A stretch of 50,324 bases of DNA, taken from assembly GCF_902706185.1 (NCBI RefSeq), contig NZ_CACSJM010000023.1, positions 1-50,324 on the forward strand, written 5' to 3'. The position numbers and the translations under genes are program-made. A model generated the notes under the pieces. That model ran no database searches. It was not told the origin of the DNA and saw only the letters and a list, made by a program, of their open reading frames with translations. Positions 1 to 9,164 of this stretch are shown here, piece after piece (the first letter of the stretch is position 1; each line of letters opens with the position of its first letter). This DNA is from Roseomonas sp. 18066 (GTDB lineage Bacteria; Pseudomonadota; Alphaproteobacteria; Acetobacterales; Acetobacteraceae).

Positions 1-29
1 GGGCGGGAGGGGCCGACCCCTTCCCGCCC
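1..29 (-). terminator. Hairpin downstream of tctA
   Basis: An imperfect inverted repeat lies just past the tctA stop codon: positions 1-12 pair with 17-29 with one bulged base around a 4-nt loop. It sits where a transcription stop for the minus-strand operon would be, but no T-run can be judged because the window ends here. It could also be an intergenic hairpin ahead of a further downstream gene such as tctC. Confidence 0.4.
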
Positions 30-50
30 GATGGCGTGGGCGTCGCGGGC

Positions 51-1553
51 TCAGCCCGACATCGCCGCTTCCTTCTTCTTGCGCAGTCCGGGCAGCAGCA
101 TCATCGCCAGGGTCAGCAGCGCGATGCCGAGCAGCACGGCGCTGATCGGGCGCTGCATGAAGACCATCGGGTCGCCACGCGACAGCAGCATGGCGCGGCG
201 CAGATGCTCCTCCATCATCGGACCGAGCACGAAGCCGACCAGCAGCGGCGCCGGCTCCATCTTGATCTTGGCGAAGACATAGCCCAGCACGGCGAAGAAC
301 ACCGTCTGGTAGACGTCGAAGACGCTGTTGTTGATCGAGTAGACGCCGATCGCGCAGAACACCAGGATCGCCGGGTACATGAAGCGATAGGGCACCTGCA
401 GCAGCTTCACCCACATGCCGATCATCGGCAGGTTGATGACCAGCAGCATGACGTTGCCGATCCACATCGAGCAGATCAGGCCCCAGAACAGGTCCGGCTG
501 GGCTTCCACCATGCGGGGCCCGGGCTGGATGCCCTGGATGATCAGCGCGCCGACCATCAGCGCCATCACCGCGTTGGACGGGATGCCCAGCGTCAGCAGC
601 GGGATGAAGCTGGTCTGCGCCGCGGCGTTGTTGGCGGCCTCGGGGCCGGCCACGCCCTCGATGGCGCCATGGCCGAATTCATGGCGGCCCTTCGAGATCT
701 TGCGCTCCATCATATAGGAGCCGAAGGAAGCCAGCGCCGCGCCGCCGCCCGGCAGGATGCCCAGCACCGAGCCGATGATGGTGCCGCGGATGACCGAGGG
801 GGTGGAACGCTTCCATTCCTCCTTGGTCAGGAACAGGCTGCCCACCTTGGTCGACAGCACGCTGCGGACCTCGGGGTTCTCCAGGTTCAGGATGATCTCG
901 GAGATGCCGAAGACGCCCATGGCGATGGCGGCGAAGTTCAGCCCGTCGGAGAGCTCAGGAATGCCGAAGGTGAAGCGCTGCTGGCCGGTCTGCACATCGG
1001 TGCCGACCAGGCCGAGCGCCACGCCGAGGACCACCATGCCCACCGACTTCATCACCGAGCCCTGCGCCAGCACCGCCGAGATGATCAATCCGAGCAGCAT
1101 CAGCGAGAAGTAGTCAGCCGGGCCGAAGGAGAGCGCTACCTCCGTCAGCAGCGGGCCGGAGGCCGCGACCAGCAGCGTGGAGACCGAGCCGGCGAAGAAG
1201 GAGCCCAGCGCCGAGATGGTCAGCGCCGCGCCGGCGCGGCCGTTGCGCGCCATCTTGTAGCCTTCGAGCGTCGTCACCACCGAGGAGACCTCGCCCGGCA
1301 GGTTCAGCAGGATGGCGGTCGTCGAGCCGCCATACTGCGCGCCGTAATAGATGCCGGCGAGCATGATGATGGCGGTGGTGGCCGGCTGCCCGAAGGTGAT
1401 GGGCAGAAGGAGAGAAATGGTGGCGACCGGCCCGATGCCCGGCAGCACGCCGATGGCGGTGCCGATCAATGCGCCGAGCAGCGCGAAGAGCAGGTTGTCG
1501 AAGCTCATCGCCACATGGAAGCCATGGGCGAGGTTGGCGATCAGGAGTTCCAT
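51..1553 (-). CDS. tctA: Tripartite tricarboxylate transporter permease TctA
   Basis: This 500-residue, strongly hydrophobic protein matches the TctA large-permease family in length and in conserved glycine/proline-rich membrane motifs (LLGALIGTAIGVLPGIGP near the N-terminus, YYGAQYGGSTTAILLNLPGE near residue 70, and ILPGGGAALASF near residue 270). In this family TctA forms the transport channel with the small TctB subunit, while a periplasmic TctC binds the carboxylate. The start is the ATG at 1553, 16 nt after the tctB stop. It is the last gene of the minus-strand operon in this window. No TctC gene is visible; it may lie beyond the left edge or be encoded elsewhere. Substrate cannot be read from sequence; the catabolic neighbours suggest an organic acid or lactam-derived acid. 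Confidence 0.95.
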   Translation of the reverse strand: MELLIANLAHGFHVAMSFDNLLFALLGALIGTAIGVLPGIGPVATISLLLPITFGQPATTAIIMLAGIYYGAQYGGSTTAILLNLPGEVSSVVTTLEGYKMARNGRAGAALTISALGSFFAGSVSTLLVAASGPLLTEVALSFGPADYFSLMLLGLIISAVLAQGSVMKSVGMVVLGVALGLVGTDVQTGQQRFTFGIPELSDGLNFAAIAMGVFGISEIILNLENPEVRSVLSTKVGSLFLTKEEWKRSTPSVIRGTIIGSVLGILPGGGAALASFGSYMMERKISKGRHEFGHGAIEGVAGPEAANNAAAQTSFIPLLTLGIPSNAVMALMVGALIIQGIQPGPRMVEAQPDLFWGLICSMWIGNVMLLVINLPMIGMWVKLLQVPYRFMYPAILVFCAIGVYSINNSVFDVYQTVFFAVLGYVFAKIKMEPAPLLVGFVLGPMMEEHLRRAMLLSRGDPMVFMQRPISAVLLGIALLTLAMMLLPGLRKKKEAAMSG

Positions 1554-1569
1554 GCTGGTGATCCCGTGC

Positions 1570-2163
1570 TCAGAAGGTCGGCCAGACGTTCACGCGGATA
1601 TCGAGCTCGTAGATGAACATCCACCAGCACAGCCCGATCAGGAACAGCACGCAGCCGGCGACGCCGAGCGGCCGGTGCGTCGGATCGGCCAGCGCCGCGA
1701 CCACCACCATGGCGGCCACCGCCAGCACCAGCCCGCCCTGCTCCAGCAGGATGCCGAAGACGGTCATGCCGATCAGCACGAAGGCGATCTGCCGCCAGCC
1801 CGGGCTGAAGGCCATGATGCCCAGGGTGATCGTCATCGCGATGCCCATCGGATACCAGTTGACCGACAGCGCCGGCACCGCGGCGATCAGCGGATAGGCG
1901 ACCAGCCCGGCGCCGATGCCGATGGCCAGCGTGACGAAGTCGAGCTTCGTCCATTTCTCCAGCGGGTCGCTGCCGCCGCGCCAGGCCAGCGCCACGACGA
2001 TGACGCCGAGCAGCAGCTCCAGCCAGAAGACCAGCATGGGCATGTAGCCCGGCCCCATGCGCCGTGCCGAGCCCAGCGTATGCTCGCTGTTCATCCACAG
2101 GCCGACAAGCGCCAGCACAAGCAGGACCACCCCGGAGGCGAGGTCCTTCGCATTCACTCTCAT
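1570..2163 (-). CDS. tctB: Tripartite tricarboxylate transporter small subunit TctB
   Basis: A small membrane protein of 197 residues with about four hydrophobic segments, as in TctB. An early segment (DLASGVVLLVLALVGLW) is typical of the family. The ATG at 2163 is preferred over an in-frame start at 2208 because a purine-rich ribosome site (AAGAGGGG) lies 5 nt before it and because it begins directly with the family-like N-terminus MRVNAKDLASG. It stands directly upstream of tctA and should form the membrane complex with it. The 154-bp gap on its upstream side contains a strong palindrome, so tctBA may be partly uncoupled from the enzymes before it. Confidence 0.92.
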   Translation of the reverse strand: MRVNAKDLASGVVLLVLALVGLWMNSEHTLGSARRMGPGYMPMLVFWLELLLGVIVVALAWRGGSDPLEKWTKLDFVTLAIGIGAGLVAYPLIAAVPALSVNWYPMGIAMTITLGIMAFSPGWRQIAFVLIGMTVFGILLEQGGLVLAVAAMVVVAALADPTHRPLGVAGCVLFLIGLCWWMFIYELDIRVNVWPTF

Positions 2164-2281
2164 TGCATCCCCTCTTGGACCCCACATGCCGCCGGGCAAC
2201 CAAGACACCCGTGCATGCGCCCCTCGATGAGGCGCCTACGAGGCCGGAGAGGGAATTATTCCACCGTCTGTCGCAAATTTT

Positions 2282-2307
2282 TTCGCGACCCCCGCGGGGG
2301 TCGCGAA
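2282..2307 (-). terminator. Perfect 26-bp palindrome between NTF2-like gene and tctB
   Basis: The two 13-nt halves (2282-2294 and 2295-2307) are exact reverse complements, with an A/T-rich run just to the left (2275-2283). It lies 10 bp past the stop of the NTF2-like gene. On the minus strand the stem is followed by A6T3 rather than a clean T-run, so it could be an attenuating hairpin, a partial terminator or a protein-binding palindrome. Confidence 0.5.
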
Positions 2308-2317
2308 TCCTGCTGTG

Positions 2318-2689
2318 TCAGCCTTGATTCTCGTAGGCCCAGCTCTTGCAGACGATCTTCCAACCTTGCGGATATTTAATCAGCAACAGCTCGTCGATGA
2401 AGCGGTTGGCGCCCAGCGCGTCGCGCACGCGGACATGCGCGGTGGTGGCGCTGGGCTGCGCCAGCGCGACGATCTCGTCGATGCGGGCATCGCCCGTCGC
2501 GGCCGGCGCCGGGCGGTTGGCCACGCGGTCCAGCCAGGCGTCGAGGCCCAGCGCCGCGGTCACGGCATTCTCCGAGGAGAACAGCTGCGCCTCCGGGTGG
2601 AAGGCCTGGCGGAAGGCCGCGACATCGCCCTGGTACAGCGCGTCGAAATATTGCTGGACGACGGCACGGATGGCGGATTCGTCGCTCAT
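2318..2689 (-). CDS. NTF2-like / lumazine-binding-like protein
   Basis: A 123-residue protein with the cone-shaped NTF2/SnoaL-like fold signature: an N-terminal helix (SAIRAVVQQYFDALYQGD), then the F-HPEAQLF segment, and a C-terminal KYPQGWKIVCKSWAYE strand. This pattern fits the putative lumazine-binding family (Lumazine_bd_2) found beside catabolic enzymes. Its start ATG overlaps the stop of the class III aminotransferase by 4 nt (ATGA), so the two are translationally coupled. Function is unknown; by position it may bind or transform an intermediate of the aminotransferase/hydantoinase pathway. Confidence 0.8.
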   Translation of the reverse strand: MSDESAIRAVVQQYFDALYQGDVAAFRQAFHPEAQLFSSENAVTAALGLDAWLDRVANRPAPAATGDARIDEIVALAQPSATTAHVRVRDALGANRFIDELLLIKYPQGWKIVCKSWAYENQG

Positions 2690-3993
2690 GCGGAGATCTC
2701 CTGCTGGTTATGCGCCCGGTCAGCGAGTACCAGGCTCTGGTCGAGGATAGCGAGAAGCCGCTCGGAGTCTTCCTCCGAAATGATCAGCGGCGGCGCGATG
2801 AACAGCGAGGTCTGCTCGCCGCTGGTGCCGATGACGGCGCCGAGCGCCAGGGCCTCGGCCGCGACCAGCGAGGCGATCGGCGCCTCCGGCGTGTCGGCCA
2901 GCCAGCGCTGCCAGTCGGGACCATGCAGCTCGATGGTCCAGTGCAGCCCCTGGCCGGCGATGCGCGCGACGCTCGGATGCCGGCGGCCGATCTCCGCCAG
3001 CCGCGCGGCGAAGAGCTTTTCCAGCGACGCGACGCGCTCCAGCAGCGCCTCTTCCTCGAGGATGCGCAGATAGGCGCTGACGGCGGCCATGGCCATCGGA
3101 TGGCCGCGCAGCGTGCCGTAATTCTGCCAGGCGCTGCCCTTCATGCGCTCGACCATCTCGGCCGAGAACAGCACGGCGGCCACCGGCACCATGCCGCCGC
3201 CCAGGCCCTTGCCCAGCGTGACGATGTCGGGCCGCGAGGCGCCACCCTGGAAGGCGAAGCGGCACCCGGCGCGGCCCATGCCGGTCACCACCTCGTCGGC
3301 GATCCAGAGGCAGCCGGCGTCGCGCGCCATGCCCGCCAGCGCATCCTGGTAGGCGCCGTCGTGATAGAAGCCGCCCTGGGTATAGTCGAGGATCATCGCC
3401 GCCGATTGCGCCAGCATCGCCGGGGCTTCCGCCAGCCGTTCGTCCAATGGCGCGGGCGTCGCGCCGTCGCTGGTGTAGAGCGCGCCCTCCGGCGGCGGCA
3501 GGATATGCACCGGCGCCCCGGCGAAGGGGCGGCGCGTCACGCCGGGTGCCGCCAGCCCGCCATGCCAATGCGGCTGCACGGTGACGTCGCGCGACAGCCC
3601 GACCAGCCCGTGATAGGCGCGCGCCCGCGTCGCGATCGCCGGCCGTCCGGTGATCGCCTGCGCCAGGCTCAGGGAAATGTCGTTGGCCTCGCTGCCGCTC
3701 AGGCAGAAGCGGATCGCGCCGGCCCATTCCTCGCCCTGCAGCGCGACCCGAAAGAAATCTTCCGCGGCCTGGTCGCGGCCGGACCAGTTCCAGCCTTCAT
3801 TGACCATGGGCAGGCTGGCGGCGTCGCGCAGCGCCGCGATCAGCTTCGGATGGCCATGGCCGAGCGGACCCCCCGTGTTGCTGCCATCCAGCACGCGCCG
3901 CCCATCGGCGAGAATGAAGTAGACGCCCTCGCCGCCGGTGACGCGCGGCGCCTCCGTGCCGGCATTCAGCCCGGTTCGCAGCAGCCTGCCCAT
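2686..3993 (-). CDS. Class III PLP-dependent aminotransferase (GSA aminomutase-like)
   Basis: The 435-residue protein has the class III aminotransferase order: an N-terminal region with GGPLGHGHPKL (about 41-51), the phosphate-binding CLSGSEAN (97-104), the pyridine-contacting IADEVVTGMGR (231-241, Asp233) and the Schiff-base lysine in LGKGLGGGM (Lys262). It most resembles glutamate-1-semialdehyde 2,1-aminomutase relatives used in catabolic operons, rather than the tetrapyrrole enzyme itself. It would move an amino group between an amine or amino acid and a keto acid or aldehyde. It lies 23 nt downstream of a MocR regulator on the same strand and overlaps the NTF2-like gene. The exact substrate is unknown. 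Confidence 0.9.
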   Translation of the reverse strand: MGRLLRTGLNAGTEAPRVTGGEGVYFILADGRRVLDGSNTGGPLGHGHPKLIAALRDAASLPMVNEGWNWSGRDQAAEDFFRVALQGEEWAGAIRFCLSGSEANDISLSLAQAITGRPAIATRARAYHGLVGLSRDVTVQPHWHGGLAAPGVTRRPFAGAPVHILPPPEGALYTSDGATPAPLDERLAEAPAMLAQSAAMILDYTQGGFYHDGAYQDALAGMARDAGCLWIADEVVTGMGRAGCRFAFQGGASRPDIVTLGKGLGGGMVPVAAVLFSAEMVERMKGSAWQNYGTLRGHPMAMAAVSAYLRILEEEALLERVASLEKLFAARLAEIGRRHPSVARIAGQGLHWTIELHGPDWQRWLADTPEAPIASLVAAEALALGAVIGTSGEQTSLFIAPPLIISEEDSERLLAILDQSLVLADRAHNQQEISA

Positions 3994-4016
3994 CGCCTAG
4001 TTCCCTTTGTCATTCG

Positions 4017-5468
4017 TCATGCGCGCAGCGCTGCCGCGACGGCGGCGAGACGTGGATGCGCCTCCTCCGCGCGCAGCCGGCCATAGCCGATCACCAGCCC
4101 CTGCCGGTCGGGCGGGCCGAGATAGCATTGCGACAGCGGCTGGATGTAGTTGCCCGCCTGGCCGCTGCGCGCCGAAGCCTCGCGGTCGGTCAGGCGCGCC
4201 GCCATGGCTGGCGTGAACAGCGCGGTCAGGTGCAGCCCGGCGGCGGTGGGTGCCACCTCCAGCAGATCGGGCAGCAGGTCATCGATCGCCGCCAGCACCG
4301 CCTGCTGCCGCGCCGCATAGAGCTTGCGCATCCGCCGCAGGTAGCGCAGCAGATGGCCCTCCGACAGAAACGCGGCCAGCGCCGGCTGCGCGGTGCCGGC
4401 GGAATGGACATCGATGCGGGCGCGGCCGCGGCCGAAGGCCTCGACGAAGCCCGGATGCGCGACGAGATAACCAAGCCGCAGGCTGGGTAGCATCACCTTG
4501 GAGAAGGTGCCGAGATAGATCACCCGCCCGCTGCGATCGAGCGACTTCAGCGCCGCGGCCATGCTCTCGCGATGGCGGAACTCGGAATTGTAGTCGTCCT
4601 CGATGATCCAGCTTTCCTGGCGCCGCGCCCAGTCCAGCAGCTCCAGCCGCCGGTCCAGCGCCATGGCGATGCCGAGCGGAAACTGGTGCGAGGGGGTGAC
4701 CACCGCGAGGCGTGCGTTGGGCGCGCGGCGGATTCCCTCGGCCACCACAAGGCCCTTGCCGTCGACCGGCACCGGCACCAGCTTCGCGCCGGCTGCCAGC
4801 AGGCTGCTGCGCGCCTCGATGAAGCCGGGCTCCTCCACCCAGACCTCGTCGCCGGGATCGAGCAGCATGCGGCAACAGAGATCCAGCGCGCCGGCGCTGG
4901 CGGGGGTGATCACCACCTCTTCGGGCCGGCAGAGCAGCCCGCGCACGGCGCCGAGATATTCGGCCGTGGCCGCGCGCAGCGGCGCCCAGCCCAGCGGCGA
5001 CATCGCACGGCACAGATCGGCGCGCGGCTTCTGCCAGGCCTGGCGCAGCAGCCGTCCCCAGAGCTCGAAGGGAAATTCCTCCAGATCCGGCGTGCCGCTG
5101 GAAAAGGGCGAGCCCAGATCGGAGACATAGTCGATGTCGAGCATCGCCCGCCAACGGTCGGACAGGCGCGGCGCCGGCTGCTCGCCGGCGGCCTGCGTGG
5201 CGCCCTTGGCGACGGCGGCGACCCGCACCCCGCCGCGCGGCGTCGATTGCAGATAGCCCTCGGCATAGAGCAGGTCGCAGGCGGCCTGGACGATGGCGCG
5301 CGAGCAGCCGAGCTCCACCGCCATGGCGCGCGACCCCGGCAGCAGCGTCCCCGCGGGCAGGCTGCCATCGAGGATGCGCGGCCGCAGCGCCGCGGCAAGC
5401 TGCTGGTACAGCGGCAGCTCCGCCCGGCGGTCCAGCGGCAGCCCGGCCAGCGACAATCGGCTGCGCAT
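4017..5468 (-). CDS. MocR/PdxR-type transcriptional regulator
   Basis: A 483-residue fusion of a GntR winged-helix domain (residues 14-82; GSRAMAVELGCSRAIVQAACDLL is the recognition region) with a fold-type I aminotransferase domain (about 115-480). The PLP lysine is Lys324 in YLGTFSKVML and the PLP-contacting aspartate is in IEDDYNSEFR (near 291). Such regulators sense PLP or PLP adducts and usually control an aminotransferase or B6 gene transcribed divergently. Here the gene lies in the same direction, 23 nt before a class III aminotransferase and 13 nt after the hydantoinase B gene, so it is embedded in the operon it may control. The start ATG at 5468 gives a complete helix-turn-helix domain. 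Confidence 0.92.
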   Translation of the reverse strand: MRSRLSLAGLPLDRRAELPLYQQLAAALRPRILDGSLPAGTLLPGSRAMAVELGCSRAIVQAACDLLYAEGYLQSTPRGGVRVAAVAKGATQAAGEQPAPRLSDRWRAMLDIDYVSDLGSPFSSGTPDLEEFPFELWGRLLRQAWQKPRADLCRAMSPLGWAPLRAATAEYLGAVRGLLCRPEEVVITPASAGALDLCCRMLLDPGDEVWVEEPGFIEARSSLLAAGAKLVPVPVDGKGLVVAEGIRRAPNARLAVVTPSHQFPLGIAMALDRRLELLDWARRQESWIIEDDYNSEFRHRESMAAALKSLDRSGRVIYLGTFSKVMLPSLRLGYLVAHPGFVEAFGRGRARIDVHSAGTAQPALAAFLSEGHLLRYLRRMRKLYAARQQAVLAAIDDLLPDLLEVAPTAAGLHLTALFTPAMAARLTDREASARSGQAGNYIQPLSQCYLGPPDRQGLVIGYGRLRAEEAHPRLAAVAAALRA

Positions 5469-5481
5469 GGCGTTCAGCCCG

Positions 5482-7050
5482 TCAGCCGAAGCCGCCGCCG
5501 CCGCAGCTTTCCATCGTCACCAGATCGCCACGCCGCAGCAGCATGTTCTTCTTGCCCGGGATTTCCTCGACGACGCCGTCGCGCGTCAGGGTGATGCGGA
5601 ATGGAAGCCCATCCGCGCCGCCCTTCAGGCCATAGGGAGAAATCTTGCAGCGCTCGACGCAGCTGGTCAGCCACATGCTCTCGGCCAGCACCCGATAGCT
5701 GCGCACCACGCCGTCGCCGCCGCGATGCTTGCCCGCGCCGCCCGAGCCGCGGCGGATCGACTGCTGCTCGACGCGGATGGCGTAGTTCGCCTCGATCACC
5801 TCGGTCGGCGTGTTGGAGGTGTTGGTCAGGTGGACGCGCGTCGCGGGCGAGCCGTCGCGGTCGTGGCGGGCGCCCTCGCCGCCGCCATGCACCTCGTAGA
5901 GCATGCGCCAGGACTGGTCGGCCATCGGCTCGGCGAAGGCCAGCAGGCCGGAGGTCGCCGGGCCGCCGGCGGACAGCCGCTCGGGGATGACATGCTCCAT
6001 GGCGCGGAAGACGGCATCGACGATGCGCATCGAGGTCTCGTGGTTGCCGGCGGCGACGGCGGCGTTCCATCCCGGCTCCAGGATCGAGCCCGGGCGGGTG
6101 ACGATGGTCAGCGGCCGCAGCGCGCCGGCATTCTGCTGCATCTCCCGCCCGCTCAGGATGCGCGCCGCATAGGCGACGGCCGAGCGCGCGATGAAGGGCG
6201 TGGTGTTGCAGAAATTGGCGACGCGGTCGGCGCTGCCGGAAAGGTCGAAATGCGCTTCCTCACCGCGGATGGCGATGCGGACATGGATGCGCGCCGGCGC
6301 CCCGCCCGGGCCGCCATCGTCGAGGAAATCCTCGCCCTCGTAGTCGCCGTCGGGAAGCCCGGCGATGGCGGCCCGCATCTCGGCTTCCGACAGGTCGTGC
6401 AGCCGCGCCATGCAGGCGATGAAAACAGAAGTGCCGTGCTGGGCGCAGAGCTCGCGGATGCGGCGCTCGGCGGCCTCGGTCGCGGCGATCTGGGCCAGCA
6501 GGTCGCCCTCGCAGGCGACGGGGTCGCGCACATTGGCCAGGATGAAGTCCAGCACCGGGCGGTTCAGCGCGCCCTGCTGCAGGATCGGCATCGGCGGGAT
6601 GCGCATGGCTTCCTGGAAGGTGTCGACCGCCTCGGCCAGGTAGCTGCCGGGCCAGGTGCCGCCGACATCCGGCCAATGCGCGAGGCTCAAGGCGAAGGCG
6701 ACCAGCTGGCCGTCGACGAAGACCGGCCGCGCCACCTTGACGTCGTTCAGATGGTTGCCGCCCAGCGCGCCGAGATTGTAGATCAGCGCATCGCCCTCGC
6801 GCAGCGTCTCCACCGGGCAGCGCTTCAGCAGCTCCTTCACCGTATAGGCCATGGCGCCCAGGTGGATCGGGATGTCGCGCCCCTGCCCGACCAGCCCGCC
6901 CTCGGCATCGGTGATCGCCGAGGACAGGTCACCGGCCTCGCGCAGCAGCGGCGAGCGGGCGGAGCGGGTCATCACCAGGCTCATCTCTTCCGCCGCCGCC
7001 GACAGGCCGTGGCGGATCACCTCGACGAGGAAAGGGTCCAGCGCGCTCAT
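5482..7050 (-). CDS. hyuB: Hydantoinase B / oxoprolinase family protein (HyuB)
   Basis: A 522-residue protein of the HyuB family: MSALDPFLVEVIRHGLSAAAEEM at the start, the SPLLREAGDLSSAI segment, and GGGEGARHDRDGSPATRVHLTNT with KHRGGDGVVRSY toward the C-terminus. With HyuA it forms an ATP-dependent amide-ring opening enzyme acting on hydantoins, 5-oxoproline or other cyclic amides. The ATG at 7050 overlaps the hyuA stop (ATGA). A longer reading frame continues upstream into hyuA but lacks family similarity and is not the start. The chain ends shortly after GGGGFG, the usual HyuB C-terminal region. Confidence 0.93.
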   Translation of the reverse strand: MSALDPFLVEVIRHGLSAAAEEMSLVMTRSARSPLLREAGDLSSAITDAEGGLVGQGRDIPIHLGAMAYTVKELLKRCPVETLREGDALIYNLGALGGNHLNDVKVARPVFVDGQLVAFALSLAHWPDVGGTWPGSYLAEAVDTFQEAMRIPPMPILQQGALNRPVLDFILANVRDPVACEGDLLAQIAATEAAERRIRELCAQHGTSVFIACMARLHDLSEAEMRAAIAGLPDGDYEGEDFLDDGGPGGAPARIHVRIAIRGEEAHFDLSGSADRVANFCNTTPFIARSAVAYAARILSGREMQQNAGALRPLTIVTRPGSILEPGWNAAVAAGNHETSMRIVDAVFRAMEHVIPERLSAGGPATSGLLAFAEPMADQSWRMLYEVHGGGEGARHDRDGSPATRVHLTNTSNTPTEVIEANYAIRVEQQSIRRGSGGAGKHRGGDGVVRSYRVLAESMWLTSCVERCKISPYGLKGGADGLPFRITLTRDGVVEEIPGKKNMLLRRGDLVTMESCGGGGFG

Positions 7051-9053
7051 GCCGCATCGCTCCGCGTGAGAAGAAGATTGCCTTCGGCGTCGGGCGCCGC
7101 CTGCCAGGCGGGCGGCAGCACCACGGTCGACCAGGCATCCTCGATGATGGCCGGGCCCTGCACGGGGTCTTTCAACGCGCCGCGCGCCAGGATGGCCGTC
7201 GCCACGCGGCCATGGCCCGGGAAGATGCAGTCGCGGGCGCGCGGCGGGCGGGGTGCTGCGGGCGCCTCGGCGCGGGGCGGCGCCATCTCGGTTGGGCGGC
7301 GGGCCTCGACGCGCAGCGATTCGATGACGCAGGCCTCGCCGGTGGCATAGCCGAACAGCGCCTTGTGCCGGCGGTGGAATTTTTCTGTCAGGGCCTCGGG
7401 TGAGAATGGCGGGGTGAAGGGCACAGGGAGAGAGTCGCTTTGCGCGGCGTAGCGCATCAGGGCGACACGCTCGATGCCGATCTCTTCCGGTGCGATGCCA
7501 TTGGCCAGAAGCGGCGCGGTGGCCTCGGCTTCGAGTTCCGCCAAACGCGCGGCAAAGACCTCGGCGTCGAAGCCGTCCAAAGGCAGGCGCAGGGTGCGCT
7601 GCTGCAGGAAGCTGAAATCGGCGGCCAGGCACCCCAGGGCGGAAAAGGCGCTTGAGGCAGCGGGCACGATGATCTCGGACAGGCCATAGGTCTCGGCCAG
7701 GCCGACGGCATGCATCGGCCCGCCGCCGCCGAACGCCAGAAGGCTGCAGTCGCGGCCATCGACGCCGCGCTCGACGGTGACGCGGCGCAGCGCGCGGGCC
7801 ATGGCGGCATTGGCGACCTTGATGATGCCGAGCGCCGCTTCTTCGACGCCCATGCCCAGCGCTTCGGCGATCGGCGCGATCACCGCGCGGGCGGCGGCGA
7901 CGTCGAGCTGGATGGCGTCCCCCAGCCGCGCCGCCGGGTCCAGGTAGCCCAGCACGGCATTGGCGTCGGTGATGGTCGGCAAGGTCCCGCCGCGGCCGTA
8001 GCAGGCGGGACCAGGCTCGGAGCCGGCGCTCTCCGGGCCGACGCTCAAGCCGCCCGGGCCGAGCTTGACGATGGAGCCGCCGCCGGCGCCGATCGAATGC
8101 ACCGCCAGCATCGGCTGGCGCAGCGGGCGGCCGCCGATCATGCGGGTGTCCGCCATCTCGGCGGCGCCGTCGACGATCAGGCAGACATCGGTGGTGGTGC
8201 CGCCCATGTCGAAGGTCAGCACCCGCGGCCGGTCCAGCCGCTGGGCGATGCGGGCCGAGGCGGCGACGCCGGCCGCCGGGCCGGACAGCGCCATGACCAG
8301 CGGGCGGCGCTTCACCGCCGGCACCGGCACCATGGCGCCGGCCGAATGGAAGACCTGCAGCCCCGCCCCGATCGGCAGTTTTTCTTCGAGTTCCGACAGG
8401 TACTCCACCGCGATGGGCATGGCGGCGGCGTTGAAGGCGGTCGACGAGGCGCGCTCGTATTCGCGCGCCTCGGGATTGACCTCGTGCGACAGCGACAGAT
8501 GCGGGACCAGCCCGGCCAGCCGCTCGGCCAGCAGGCGCTCATGCGCGGGATTGGCGTAGGAATGCAGCAGGCAGACGGCGACGCTCTGCACGCCCTGCCG
8601 CGCCAGCCAGGCGGCCAGGCGGTCGATCTCGGCCGGCTCCAGCGGCTGCTGCACGGCGCCATCGGGGCCGACCCGCTCGCGCAGGCCGAAGCACAGCTCG
8701 GGCGGCACCAGCGGCGGCGCCTTGGGCGGCGTGTCCAGCCGATACAGCTCCTGCCGGCGGTAGCGGCCGATCTCCAGCACATCCTCGAAGCCGGCGGTGA
8801 CCACCAGCGCGGTGCGCGGCAGGCGGCCCTCGACCAGGGCATTGGTCACCCGCGTCGTGCCATGGACAAAGCGGCGGACATCGGGCTCGGAAAGGCCCAC
8901 GGCGGCCAGCGCCTCCAGCATGGCGCGGACCGGGGCGGCGGGGCGGGAGGGCACCTTGGCGATGCGGCGCTCGGCGGTCAGCCGGTGCAGGGCGATGATG
9001 TCGGTGAAGGTGCCGCCGATATCGGTGCCGATATCCCAATCACGTTGCGCCAA
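7047..9053 (-). CDS. hyuA: Hydantoinase/oxoprolinase A subunit (HyuA)
   Basis: About 668 residues, the usual HyuA length. It carries the actin-like ATPase motifs: IGTDIGGTFTDII at the N-terminus, VLTFDMGGTTTDVCLI near residue 290, and FGGGGPMHAVGLAETYG near residue 455. HyuA activates the ring amide using ATP, with HyuB as partner. No ATG lies ahead of the first motif: the frame is open from a TTG at 9089 and a second TTG at 9053. The inner TTG is chosen because GGGGCAGAG stands just before it and it gives a short family-like leader, but the outer TTG (12 residues longer) cannot be excluded. The stop overlaps hyuB. Confidence 0.9.
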   Translation of the reverse strand: MAQRDWDIGTDIGGTFTDIIALHRLTAERRIAKVPSRPAAPVRAMLEALAAVGLSEPDVRRFVHGTTRVTNALVEGRLPRTALVVTAGFEDVLEIGRYRRQELYRLDTPPKAPPLVPPELCFGLRERVGPDGAVQQPLEPAEIDRLAAWLARQGVQSVAVCLLHSYANPAHERLLAERLAGLVPHLSLSHEVNPEAREYERASSTAFNAAAMPIAVEYLSELEEKLPIGAGLQVFHSAGAMVPVPAVKRRPLVMALSGPAAGVAASARIAQRLDRPRVLTFDMGGTTTDVCLIVDGAAEMADTRMIGGRPLRQPMLAVHSIGAGGGSIVKLGPGGLSVGPESAGSEPGPACYGRGGTLPTITDANAVLGYLDPAARLGDAIQLDVAAARAVIAPIAEALGMGVEEAALGIIKVANAAMARALRRVTVERGVDGRDCSLLAFGGGGPMHAVGLAETYGLSEIIVPAASSAFSALGCLAADFSFLQQRTLRLPLDGFDAEVFAARLAELEAEATAPLLANGIAPEEIGIERVALMRYAAQSDSLPVPFTPPFSPEALTEKFHRRHKALFGYATGEACVIESLRVEARRPTEMAPPRAEAPAAPRPPRARDCIFPGHGRVATAILARGALKDPVQGPAIIEDAWSTVVLPPAWQAAPDAEGNLLLTRSDAA

Positions 9054-9164
9054 TGCTCTGCCCCGCCCGCCAGGAGGGGGCCCCGGCAAGGATGCGCGGG
9101 GCCCGATCCTGGCAGTTCAGCCGAAACCGCTGGCCTGCGAAAGGGCCAGATTCTGACCAGTTCG

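Noticed and set aside
36..1616. Long plus-strand frame opposite tctA, rich in His, Arg, Asp and Gln
   Set aside because: It is the antisense shadow of a clearly conserved TctA gene in high-GC DNA; composition is typical of shadow frames and no family is visible.
7047..9089. HyuA start at TTG 9089 rather than 9053
   Set aside because: The outer TTG has no ribosome site and adds a Gly/Pro-rich leader unlike the family; it is recorded as an alternative only.
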